Origin: JACVRX01 sp963831385
GTDB taxonomy: Bacteria > Actinomycetota > Actinomycetes > Jiangellales > Jiangellaceae
Reading direction: 5' to 3'
Length of the DNA: 64,000 nucleotides
NCBI GenBank assembly: GCA_963831385.1
Contig: CAWHPW010000004.1
Location: 32,168-96,167 of the forward strand
Shown here: positions 40,929-48,070 of the stretch, one piece after another
Layout of the letters: each line of letters begins with the position of its first letter
How positions within the stretch are numbered: the first letter of the stretch is position 1
Made by a program: the position numbers and the translations under genes
The notes under the pieces: model-generated
The model's database searches: none
What the model was told of the DNA's origin: nothing
The model's input: only the letters and a program-made list of their open reading frames with translations

Positions 40929-41498
40929 ATGCTCCGCGCTCAAATGACTCGCGAGCTGAACGGCAGAGACCTTCTTTGGTGGACCGCGACCTTGCTCGCG
41001 TTCCCGCTGGCCGGACTCGCTGCGCGTGGGATAGCGGGGCCTGTCGACGCCGTGTGGACGGCGGTCTTGGCCGGCGCGGTGGCCGGTCTGGTCATCGGCG
41101 TTGCGCAATGGCTAGCTCTCCGCCGGGTCGGCGCAGATGTTCGCTGGATTGCTGCCACTGCTGTCGGCCTTGCCGTTGGCCTCGGCCTCGCGTACGCGAT
41201 CTTCGGTTATGGCGACACGGTCGGTGATCTTGCGCTGGTCGGAGCGGTGACCGGACTCGGCATTGGAGTCGCGCAATGGTGGCTGCTTCGAGAGCTCATC
41301 GATGGCAGCCTGATCTGGATACCGGCGACCGCGGTCGCCTGGGCGTTGGGATGGACGGTGTCGACGGCGATCGGGGTGGACCCTGATGACCGTTGGCCCA
41401 ATCCCGGTCTGTCCGGTGCGGCGACGCTGACCGTGCTTTTGGGTGCCGTGTTGTGGGTACTGGCCCGTCGCGGCTTGCGCGACCCCACCTCCGGGTGA
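40929..41498 (+). CDS. Multi-pass membrane protein of unknown function
   Basis: A 189-residue protein with about five or six membrane segments (WTATLLAFPLAGLAARG, VAGLVIGVAQWLALRR, GLGIGVAQWWLLRELI and others). It contains two similar VGVAQW-type blocks, which suggests an internal duplication. No ribosome site decides between ATG 40929 and ATG 40944. The stop overlaps the GTG of the next gene (GTGA), so they are coupled. The role is unknown. Confidence 0.6.
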   Translation: MLRAQMTRELNGRDLLWWTATLLAFPLAGLAARGIAGPVDAVWTAVLAGAVAGLVIGVAQWLALRRVGADVRWIAATAVGLAVGLGLAYAIFGYGDTVGDLALVGAVTGLGIGVAQWWLLRELIDGSLIWIPATAVAWALGWTVSTAIGVDPDDRWPNPGLSGAATLTVLLGAVLWVLARRGLRDPTSG

Positions 41499-42181
41499 AC
41501 GTGGAAGTAGCTGCCGGGGTCCTGCTCATCCTCGCCCCGATCTGGTTCAACACCACCTTCGCGCTGCTGGCCAAGCGGTTCGACTACCCCGACATCCTGC
41601 GCCGACCCACGCCGGAGATCCTCGACCGATTCCATGCTGGTGGGACTGGGCTGATCCTCCTGTGGTGGATGTTCATGCTGTCCGGAGTGCTGCTGATCAT
41701 CGCGGCCGTACTGCTCGGTCAGGTGCTCTGGCTGAGCGGCGTCGTCCTCGTCGCGACGACCTTCGGTGTGCTCGCCGGCCTGGTTCAGATGCTCGGGCTT
41801 CTGCGGTGGGTGTACGTCGTCCCCGCCCTCGCGCGCAGCTATGCAGATCCGGCTCTCGGGCCCGAGCAGCGCGAGGTTACCGCCGTCATCTTCCGAGCTT
41901 TGCACCAATACCTCGGAGTCGGCGTCGGCGAACACCTCGGCTACCTGTTCACCGGCATCTGGTCGGTGCTGATCGGCGTCGGTGTCGTCCAGGGAACGGC
42001 ACTGCCATCGTGGCTCGGCTGGCCCGGGATCGCCATCGGCGTCGGGTTGGTGTCGGGCTCGGCGGAGTTCCTCGGCCCCAATGAGGAGCGAGGATGGAGA
42101 CTCGCTGGAGCAGCGATCCCCGTCCTCTACGTCGCATGGTCCCTATGGCTTCTCGCGATGGGAATCGCACTGATCGCCTGA
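41495..42181 (+). CDS. Multi-pass membrane protein, DUF4386-like
   Basis: A 228-residue membrane protein of about six segments: VAAGVLLILAPIWFNTTFALLA, GGTGLILLWWMFMLSGVLLIIAAV, and ALPSWLGWPGIAIGVGLVSGSAEFLGPN. The LPSWLGW element is shared with DUF4386 proteins, like the gene at 39133. The GTG start overlaps the TGA of the upstream membrane protein, so both are likely to be made together, possibly as a complex. Confidence 0.65.
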   Translation: MNVEVAAGVLLILAPIWFNTTFALLAKRFDYPDILRRPTPEILDRFHAGGTGLILLWWMFMLSGVLLIIAAVLLGQVLWLSGVVLVATTFGVLAGLVQMLGLLRWVYVVPALARSYADPALGPEQREVTAVIFRALHQYLGVGVGEHLGYLFTGIWSVLIGVGVVQGTALPSWLGWPGIAIGVGLVSGSAEFLGPNEERGWRLAGAAIPVLYVAWSLWLLAMGIALIA

Positions 42182-42343
42182 TTCCCCGCGACCGACAACG
42201 CATCCGGGACCTCGACTTCCGGAGGCACCCGGTGAGTCATCGAGGTCCGCGGACGGCGCCTTGCGCTCCGGCCATTCCTCCGGGGCCCGCGGGTTGGCTT
42301 GGATCATTGAAGTCGATCTTGGTGTTGTCGCTACGGTTGTGCT

Positions 42344-43318
42344 GTGAAGGCAGCAGTTCACACCAGATACGGTCCGCCGGAAGTGGTGCGGATCTCGGAA
42401 GTAGAGAAGCCGACGGCGAGGGACAACGAGGTGCTCGTCAAGATTCACGCGACGACGGTGAATCGGACCGACTGCGCCTACCGGGCGGCCAAGCCCTTCA
42501 TCATCATGAGACTCCTCACCGGCCTGATCAGGCCACGGGTAACGATCCTCGGAAGCGAGTTTGCCGGAGTCGTCGAAGCGGTCGGCAGCGGTGTCACGTC
42601 CTTCGATGTCGGCGAGCGAGTGTTCGGCTACAACGAGGGCCCATTCGGTGCGCACGCCGAGTACATGTCAATTCCCGAACACGGTTCAATCGCGACCATG
42701 CCGGCGAACTTGACCTTCGAGGAGGCCGCGCCCAGTACCGAGGGGTCGCACTATGCCCTCTCGTTCATCAGGAAGGCACGGATCCGAGCCGGGCAGGACG
42801 TCCTCGTCTATGGCGCAACCGGAGCCATTGGCTCAGCGGCGGTCCAACTGGTGAAGCACCTCGGTGCCACCGTGACCGCGGTCTGCGACACAGACAACGT
42901 GGAACTGGCCAGGGGGTTGGGCGCCGACAAAGTCATCGACTACACGGCCGAGGACTTCACCAAGGATGAGCAGGCATACGACGTGGTCCTCGATTCGGTC
43001 GGCAAGAGCTCATTCGGCCGATGCAAGCGATTGTTGAAACCGGGCGGAGTCTATCTCTCGTCGGAGTTGGGTCCTTTTTCCCAGAATCCGATCTTGGCGC
43101 TCGCAACTCCGCTGCTGGGCGGCAAGAAGGTCATGTTTCCCATTCCAAAGCATGACCAGGCGATGGTCAGCCACCTCAAGGAACTGATCGAGTCCGGACA
43201 GTACAAGCCGGTCATCGACAGACGGTATCCGCTGGACCAGATCGTCGAGGCCTACAAGTACGTCGAGACAGGTCGCAAGATCGGCAACGTCGTCATCAGC
43301 GTCGAGCCCCCCACCTAA
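42344..43318 (+). CDS. Zinc-type MDR alcohol dehydrogenase / quinone oxidoreductase
   Basis: A 324-residue MDR enzyme: PTARDNEVLVKIHATTVNRTDCAYR, GSEFAGVVEAVGSGVTSFDVGERVFGY, and the cofactor motif VLVYGATGAIGSAAVQLVKHLGATV. It resembles NAD(P)-dependent alcohol dehydrogenases used with small ketones or quinones. The first codon is GTG 42344. It is the last gene before the tRNA-Lys remnant, so it is probably native to the chromosome, with the integration scar starting at about 43355. Confidence 0.85.
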   Translation: MKAAVHTRYGPPEVVRISEVEKPTARDNEVLVKIHATTVNRTDCAYRAAKPFIIMRLLTGLIRPRVTILGSEFAGVVEAVGSGVTSFDVGERVFGYNEGPFGAHAEYMSIPEHGSIATMPANLTFEEAAPSTEGSHYALSFIRKARIRAGQDVLVYGATGAIGSAAVQLVKHLGATVTAVCDTDNVELARGLGADKVIDYTAEDFTKDEQAYDVVLDSVGKSSFGRCKRLLKPGGVYLSSELGPFSQNPILALATPLLGGKKVMFPIPKHDQAMVSHLKELIESGQYKPVIDRRYPLDQIVEAYKYVETGRKIGNVVISVEPPT

Positions 43319-43354
43319 CGGCATCGGCTGGAACCTGTCCGCAGATCAGATGGG

Positions 43355-43397
43355 TGGGCCCCGTGGGGCTCGAACCCACAGCCCGCGGATTAAAAGG
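43355..43397 (-). tRNA. 3' half of a tRNA-Lys(UUU) gene, no 5' half
   Basis: On the minus strand the order is anticodon loop CTTTTAA, 3' anticodon-stem strand TCCGC, variable GGGCT, T arm GTGGG-TTCGAGC-CCCAC, acceptor 3' strand GGGGCCC and discriminator A. The anticodon loop and everything 3' of it are intact. The sequence on the other side (43398 onward) cannot pair to make a 5' anticodon stem, D arm or acceptor, so this is only a fragment. Such half-tRNAs mark the att site left when an element integrates into a tRNA gene. An ORF over it (MGPVGLEPTARGL) is a known kind of spurious tRNA-antisense translation. Confidence 0.75.
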
Positions 43398-43777
43398 ACA
43401 CAGCATCGCGGCAACATGGGTTCTGGAGGCTCAAATAGCAGCCCGAATCGCGCCGTCCGACTACGTGCAGCGGCGGGCATGGTGCAGCGATGCTGTGATT
43501 GTCGAGTCGGACAGGGTGCGGCCCGATGCCGGGCAGGACCTATACCAGCTCGCAACAATCGTCTGCGCCAGCGACACGTGTCCCGCCCTGGGTGCCGTAT
43601 TGGGACTGCCTGCATGCGACCGCCAGGGCGTTGCGAAGTGAGCAGTGCGGCATCGTGACGAGGACTGCTTTTCGGCGTTCTCACCGAACGTGAGCACGAT
43701 GGTGTGCCGCGGCGCGGGGAGGTCTGCGTTGCTGGCCGATCCTGGTCACACTGAGCAGTCCCGCAATCGGCAGACCT

Positions 43778-43807
43778 GGAAGGGCCGAGGAGACACCCGG
43801 CCCTTCC
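43778..43807. terminator. Perfect 10-bp hairpin
   Basis: GGAAGGGCCG (43778-43787) and CGGCCCTTCC (43798-43807) pair perfectly around a 10-nt loop. There is no T-run, but the stem would be very stable. It may mark the end of a lost gene of the integrated element. Confidence 0.5.
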
Positions 43808-43833
43808 ACCTTCTCCGCCCCAACCCTCAGTTG

Positions 43834-43856
43834 CCCCGCGCCTATGAGGTGCGGGG
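43834..43856. terminator. 9-bp hairpin with a 5-nt loop
   Basis: CCCCGCGCC and GGTGCGGGG form a 9-bp stem (one G-T pair) around TATGA. It lies 27 bp after the first hairpin and 156 bp before the cupin gene. The pair might work as a bidirectional terminator. Confidence 0.4.
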
Positions 43857-44011
43857 CCCGTAGAGATCGCCGTCGAGCTGGTTGGGCCTATTCCCTGTGG
43901 GACGTTCGCCTTTTGGCGACTGGCGCCGCGATTCGCGGACGCCGAGCATTGGGAGTGAGGGCTCGGGTCGAGGCGCATAGGATGGCGACCGGCCCACTGC
44001 TTGGGGGGAAG

Positions 44012-44449
44012 ATGCCGAAAGTATCGAAGACAACCGCTTCATCTCACCAACCGATACCAGGGGTGCTTGACGCTTATTCGCACGAGCTCGATGGCTGGAC
44101 CGTCAGCATGGAAACCCACCCGATCGACTTAGACGCCGCGTTTCTCTTCAAGGGCGCACCGAACGATCAGTGCCAGGCGCCCCACATGGGCTACGTCCTG
44201 AAAGGCAAGTACGGCATGCGGACAGCCGACGGGGTGGAGGAGGTGTACGAGGCCGGCGACGCGTTCTTCGTCGGACCCGGGCACACACCGATCACCTTCG
44301 CGGGATGCGAGATTGTGTATTTCACGCGGACCGAGGAGGCGAACCGCGAACTCCCCGTCGCCATCGCGAACCTAATGAAGTACATGCAAGAGCAAGGGAT
44401 GGAAGTGCCGGCCGCACCCCAGCCATCACCACAGTTGGGCGAGGATTAG
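44012..44449 (+). CDS. Small cupin-domain protein
   Basis: A 145-residue protein with the two-part cupin pattern: GYVLKGKYGMRTADGVEEVYEAGDAFFVGPGHTPI gives G(x)5H-like beta-barrel spacing, though the classical first-motif histidines are replaced. The start ATG 44012 has GGGGGGA 4-10 nt upstream. It stands inside the putative integrated segment, isolated between hairpins and a broken zinc-finger gene. It may be a cargo gene or part of the original chromosome; the substrate is unknown. Confidence 0.7.
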   Translation: MPKVSKTTASSHQPIPGVLDAYSHELDGWTVSMETHPIDLDAAFLFKGAPNDQCQAPHMGYVLKGKYGMRTADGVEEVYEAGDAFFVGPGHTPITFAGCEIVYFTRTEEANRELPVAIANLMKYMQEQGMEVPAAPQPSPQLGED

Positions 44450-44611
44450 GCGCAACACGGGTTCAGCTGGAGGACCCGGCCGACCTCGGCTCGCCGCTCG
44501 CACGCGGTCGAGGTGCTGGCCGCCGAGGACGACCAGCACCTGGAGTCGGCCGCGGATGGCCGGTTGCTGGCGGCGTTGGGGCCACGTCTTCTTGGGCTCG
44601 ACACCTGCTAC

Positions 44612-44639
44612 CGTTTCTCGAACGTCAGTTCGAGAAACG
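44612..44639. promoter_or_regulatory. Perfect 28-bp palindrome with a consensus SOS-box core
   Basis: 12-bp arms (44612-44623 and 44628-44639) flank GTCA. The core TCGAACGTCAGTTCGA at 44618-44633 matches the actinobacterial LexA box TCGAAC-N4-GTTCGA exactly. It lies 3 bp before the GTG of the broken zinc-finger gene. LexA control of that gene or of the element is inferred. Confidence 0.5.
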
Positions 44640-44642
44640 AGG

Positions 44643-44845
44643 GTGCGGACTGGGGCCCACTGTTCCGTCTGCGGCACCGTCACCGGGCCCTTCAGCGAGA
44701 TCGAGGGCCTGTTCACGGTGCTGATCTGCATCCCCTGCCTGGAGGTCCGCCAGGCCGGCCAGACACGCTCGGCCTCCACGACCCGGGTCAGCCCTGGGAG
44801 CAGTGGGGCTGTCCGATCGACGGCTGCGACCGCTGGTGGAGCTGA
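44643..44845 (+). pseudogene. Remnant of a ClpX-type C4 zinc-finger protein
   Basis: The frame from GTG 44643 reads HCSVCGTVTGPFSEIEGLFTVLICIPCLEVRQ, a pair of CxxC motifs like the ClpX zinc finger. Another frame downstream reads DTLGLHDPGQPWEQWGCPIDGCDRWW and ends at 44845. Together they look like one zinc-binding protein broken by a frame shift near 44740-44770 and cut off where the IS3 remnant begins at about 44843. I recall similar actinobacterial proteins only from memory, so the family assignment is uncertain. Confidence 0.4.
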
Positions 44846-45190
44846 CCCGCTTCTGTGGACACAGGGTTTGTGTGGATCATGCTGCCAGGCCGCCGAGTTT
44901 GGTCGGCGTGGCGGGCTTCGTAGGTGACCAGCGGGATGCTGCCGATCGAGGTGTGGGGGCGGTGCCGGTTGTGGAACACCTCGAGGTAGTCGAAGATCGC
45001 CAACTTGGCGTCGCGGTAGGTGGTGAACCGGCGGCGGTGCGGCTGGGTCCAGAACAGCTCGGTTTCCAGGGTGGCGAAGAACGCCTCGGCCATGGAGTTG
45101 TCGAAGCAGTCAGCGACCGATCCCATCGAGGGCAGCGCGCCGCAGCCGCGCAGGGCGATCTGCAGCTGTCGGGAGATGTCCTGGCCATCC
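44843..45190 (-). mobile_element. IS3-family transposase remnant (C-terminal part)
   Basis: The minus-strand frame ends in the C-terminal part of an IS3-family DDE transposase: SMGSVADCFDNSMAEAFFATLETELFWTQPHRRRFTTYRDAKLAIFDYLEVFHNRHRPHTSIG, with the catalytic Glu in ETELF-type position and the N-R-H-R-P-H-T-S motif. The upstream part (with the two catalytic Asp) is missing. The 3' end (TGACCC...) near 44843 looks like an IS3 terminus. It is one of two remnants that meet head to head at about 45190. Confidence 0.7.
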
Positions 45191-45475
45191 GCCGAGGCGT
45201 TGCCCCAAGCCGGCGACGTCGCGTCCGTGGGAAGCGTTGGCGACTCCTATGACAACGCCCTCGCCGAGGCGACGATTGGCCAGCTCAAGACCGAACTGAT
45301 CAAGCCGCGCGGCCCGTGGCGAACGATCGAGCAGATCGAGTTCGCCGTCTTCGAATACATCGACTGGTGGAACCACCGCAGGCTGCATGGCCAAATCGGG
45401 ATGATCCCACCCGCCGAAGCAGAAGCGACCTACTACCGTCACGCTCGAGCCGTCGAGACCGCTGGCTCCCAATGA
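45190..45475 (+). mobile_element. Second IS3-family transposase remnant (C-terminal part)
   Basis: A plus-strand frame reads SVGSVGDSYDNALAEATIGQLKTELI, then RTIEQIEFAVFEYIDWWNHRRLHGQIGMIPPAEAEATYY, the C-terminus of a different IS3-family transposase. It ends at the TGA at 45473-45475, which overlaps the AraC start. The N-terminal half is missing. The conserved GSVGD-DN block occurs in both remnants, near their junction, in opposite directions. Confidence 0.7.
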
Positions 45476-46359
45476 ACCAAGTCCCTACCGAACCCAGGCG
45501 GTTCAGTCAGTACGGTCGAGCCGTGTTCGAGTACGTGCCGCGCCGGGTCGCCGGTGAGACTGGCCGTTTCGTCGAGTGGGTCTGGTTCGCGCGTGGTCGG
45601 ATCGCTGGGATCCGAGAGCGGATCGCTCCCACCGGGTCGACCGTCGCGGCCGTCGTCCTCGGCGACCCCATCAAGCAGACTCCGGTCGGCGAGGGCACCG
45701 CTCTCGTCGCCGACACTGGCTTCCTCATCGGTCCACACGACCGGCCGATCGTCAACGAGCCGCTGGGCGAGACGCATTGCGTCGGGATCATCACCACCCC
45801 GGTCGGCTGCCGGCCCGCTCTGGGACTCGCGCCCGCCCCGCTGCGGGGTCGGGTTGTGAACCTGCTCGAGGCATGGCCGCGGGCCGCCGCCTTGCGGCGC
45901 GACCTGACGACCTGCCGGACACCGGCGGAGGCCCTCGACGCCGTCGAGGCGAGCCTGGGAACGGCGGAACCGTTCGACCACACCGCGTTCTCGCGGTGCG
46001 AGGCTGCGGTCCGGCAACTCTCGGCGGACCCTACCCGGCCGGTTACCGACATCGCGAGGGGACTCGGCGTGAGCCACGGTCACCTGGACCGACAGTTCAC
46101 CCAGCAGGTCGGTCTCAGCCCACGCACGCTCGCCCGGATTCTGCGGATGCGCCGGCTGCTAGAGGCCATCGACGTCCACGGGTCGGTGGGGTGGGCGGAC
46201 CGGGCGGCGGAGCTGGGGTGGTCCGACCAGGCGCACCTGATCCGGGACTTCAAGCGCCACACCGGCGTGACGCCGTCGCAGTATCTCGCCGCCCAACGCT
46301 CGACGTACGACCGTACCGAGGCCGCCACCTCGGCCGGCTTCGTGCCCGAAGCAACGTGA
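45472..46359 (+). CDS. AraC-family transcriptional regulator
   Basis: A 295-residue regulator with a C-terminal AraC HTH domain: VTDIARGLGVSHGHLDRQFTQQVGLSP (first HTH) and WADRAAELGWSDQAHLIRDFKRHTGVTPSQYLAAQR (second HTH with the family signature). The N-terminal part (DUF6597-like, ARGRIAGIRERIAPTGS) would bind an unknown ligand. ATG 45472 overlaps the transposase remnant stop, and an internal GTG at 45523 is a possible original start. The promoter of this gene may have been replaced by the IS remnant. Confidence 0.8.
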   Translation: MNQVPTEPRRFSQYGRAVFEYVPRRVAGETGRFVEWVWFARGRIAGIRERIAPTGSTVAAVVLGDPIKQTPVGEGTALVADTGFLIGPHDRPIVNEPLGETHCVGIITTPVGCRPALGLAPAPLRGRVVNLLEAWPRAAALRRDLTTCRTPAEALDAVEASLGTAEPFDHTAFSRCEAAVRQLSADPTRPVTDIARGLGVSHGHLDRQFTQQVGLSPRTLARILRMRRLLEAIDVHGSVGWADRAAELGWSDQAHLIRDFKRHTGVTPSQYLAAQRSTYDRTEAATSAGFVPEAT

Positions 46360-46426
46360 AGTTCGTCCAATCCATCGGGCCTCAGGGAGCGGACCGTGGA
46401 GATAGCGGACCGAACGGGAGGGCGAG

Positions 46427-46846
46427 ATGACAGATGTATTCACCGCCGAGACCACCATCGACCGACCAGTCGACGCGGTGTGGGCGCGGCTGATCGACTG
46501 GGACTCGGCGGCGCGGTGGATGTCGGGCGTAGACGCGATGCATGCCGACGGCCCCACCGCCACTGGTACCAACCTGATCTTCACCACTCGGGGCAAAGAG
46601 CGCACGGGGCAGATAGCCGCTCTGGATCCTGGACGCAGCATCACACTGAGGTCCATCCAGGGCGGGGTGACCGCTGACTACGTCTATGCGTGTGCCCAGC
46701 ACGGCGAAAGCACGCGCGTCAGCTTGGTGGCCGACTGCCGGATCGCCGGTCCTGTGCGGCTGCTCGGCCCGGTGATCAGGTCTGCCATTCGCAGGGCGGA
46801 CAGCGGCCAGCTCGACGCGTTCGCCGCCACCTTTGCACCCGAATAG
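46427..46846 (+). CDS. SRPBCC-family polyketide-cyclase-like protein
   Basis: A 139-residue START-like protein: FTAETTIDRPVDAVWARLIDWDSAARWMSGVDAMH, then FTTRGKERTGQIAALDPGRSITLRSIQGGVTADYVYAC. It ends AFAATFAPE. The ATG has GGGAGG 7-12 nt upstream. It follows the AraC gene with a 67-bp gap and may be one of its targets. The ligand is unknown. Confidence 0.8.
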   Translation: MTDVFTAETTIDRPVDAVWARLIDWDSAARWMSGVDAMHADGPTATGTNLIFTTRGKERTGQIAALDPGRSITLRSIQGGVTADYVYACAQHGESTRVSLVADCRIAGPVRLLGPVIRSAIRRADSGQLDAFAATFAPE

Positions 46847-46907
46847 CCGCGGCCGTGTCCTCAACCGGCCCCGCCCTGATCGGCTCCGGGGCAACGGCCG
46901 AGTCCAC

Positions 46908-46937
46908 CGGTCGGTGGACGACAAGTCCCACCGACCG
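46908..46937. terminator. 10-bp hairpin after the SRPBCC gene
   Basis: CGGTCGGTGG (46908-46917) and CCACCGACCG (46928-46937) pair perfectly around a 10-nt loop, 62 bp after the SRPBCC stop. There is no T-run. It probably ends AraC-SRPBCC transcription. Confidence 0.5.
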
Positions 46938-47035
46938 ATGCTGTCGCCACGCACAAGAGTTGGCCAGGCTTGAGGCATGGCTACGAACCACGCTGCAAGT
47001 TGAGCGCCGGAAGACCACATCCCGAGGAGGACACC

Positions 47036-47212
47036 ATGCATCCAGACATCGCCTACCGACTGGCTGACCAACGTCACGCCGAACTCATCGCCGCGGTCGC
47101 CCACCAGAGGCTGGTCGACGAGGCCAAGCCATCCCGCGAACGTCTCGCCGGCCGACGCCTCGTCGCTCGCCGTTGGTGGTGGGTACTTGGCCCGAACCGA
47201 GCGATGTCCTAG
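47036..47212 (+). CDS. 58-residue small basic protein
   Basis: Starts MHPDIAYRLADQRHAELIAAVAHQRLVDEAKPSRERLAGRR, then RWWWVLGPN. It has an excellent GAGGAGG site 7-13 nt upstream of ATG 47036. The helical N-terminus and Arg-rich C-terminus resemble small actinobacterial proteins of unknown role. It is 14 bp before the next gene. Confidence 0.55.
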   Translation: MHPDIAYRLADQRHAELIAAVAHQRLVDEAKPSRERLAGRRLVARRWWWVLGPNRAMS

Positions 47213-47226
47213 GGGATTGAGACTGT

Positions 47227-47964
47227 GTGGACGGTGTCGCGGTCCGCGTCTTCATCTTCTCCATCTTGCCGGTCATCATCGCTGCCGGCCATCTCGGTCT
47301 AGACAGGAGTAGTCGGCCCCGCGAGCGCAGGTTGGAAATCTTCCTGCTATATCTCTTCGGGATCGGTGTCGCCGGAAGCGGAATCGGTGGATTCTTCGGT
47401 CACTTCTTTATTTCGGACTCGGTCGCCGAGTCCATCGGCTGGCCAGCCGGTAATCCCTTCCAGCTCGAGGTTGGCTTTGCCAACCTGGCAGTCGGCATCC
47501 TTGGCATTGTCGCCATGGACCGCCGCGATGGCTTCCGTGAAGCCACCGTCATCGCGGCGACGGTCTTTGCCGTAGGAGCGACTGTCGTCCATGTCATGGA
47601 TGTCATCGAGTCCGGCAATCTGGCTCCGGGGAACACCATCCAGAACGTCAGCAATCTTCTCAGGCCAACATTGCTGATCGCTTTCCTGGCTGCCAGCAGA
47701 CGAGCCGAGCGTTCGCCTCATTCGGAAGCTCAAACATCAGGATTCGATCGATGGCGCGGACCACGGATAAGTGCAGCCGGTGTGATTACCGCGAGCGTTG
47801 CCGCCGGGTTCGGCGTCGGCTTTGCCATCGATCTACCCGTCATCGGTACGCTCGTTGGGACCCTGGTCGGCGCCGGGCTATCCGCCTTCGTCGTAGCTCG
47901 TTCAACCACTGGGATCAGCGCCCGCAGCACTGCTCCAGCGCCCCACGGCTCAGGCGCTCGCTAA
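47227..47964 (+). CDS. Multi-pass membrane protein (DUF6790-like)
   Basis: A 245-residue protein with about six or seven membrane segments, including VRVFIFSILPVIIAAGHLG, EIFLLYLFGIGVAGSGIGGFFGHFF and GFANLAVGILGIVAMDRRDGF. This order fits DUF6790 membrane proteins. The C-terminal tail (ARSTTGISARSTAPAPHG) is short and polar. GTG 47227 is the only good start. The role is unknown; the small basic protein gene is just upstream. Confidence 0.65.
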   Translation: MDGVAVRVFIFSILPVIIAAGHLGLDRSSRPRERRLEIFLLYLFGIGVAGSGIGGFFGHFFISDSVAESIGWPAGNPFQLEVGFANLAVGILGIVAMDRRDGFREATVIAATVFAVGATVVHVMDVIESGNLAPGNTIQNVSNLLRPTLLIAFLAASRRAERSPHSEAQTSGFDRWRGPRISAAGVITASVAAGFGVGFAIDLPVIGTLVGTLVGAGLSAFVVARSTTGISARSTAPAPHGSGAR

Positions 47965-48070
47965 GTCTCCGACGTGCCACCAGTCTGCGTCGCCGCCTGG
48001 GTGGGTGGAACGTGGTCTCCAGCAGTGGGCCTGCCTCATGCGCTTCTAACCAGGAGCCGGGACGAGCGAG

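Larger units (their letters stand above)
43398..44011. other. 614-bp intergenic stretch after the tRNA remnant
   Basis: No gene is well supported. A plus-strand frame (43354-43641) continues from the spurious tRNA-antisense ORF into a Cys-containing stretch of unknown nature. Two strong hairpins lie at 43778-43807 and 43834-43856, just before the cupin gene. The composition looks less GC-biased in codon third positions than the flanking genes. Confidence 0.35.

Noticed and set aside
43340..43420. Complete tRNA-Lys gene
   Set aside because: Only the anticodon loop and the 3' half fit; the 5' acceptor strand, D arm and 5' anticodon stem are missing.
43354..43641. Plus-strand ORF starting MGPVGLEPTARGL
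   Set aside because: It begins as the antisense reading of the tRNA-Lys 3' half; this is a well-known artefact translation. The rest has no recognised domain.
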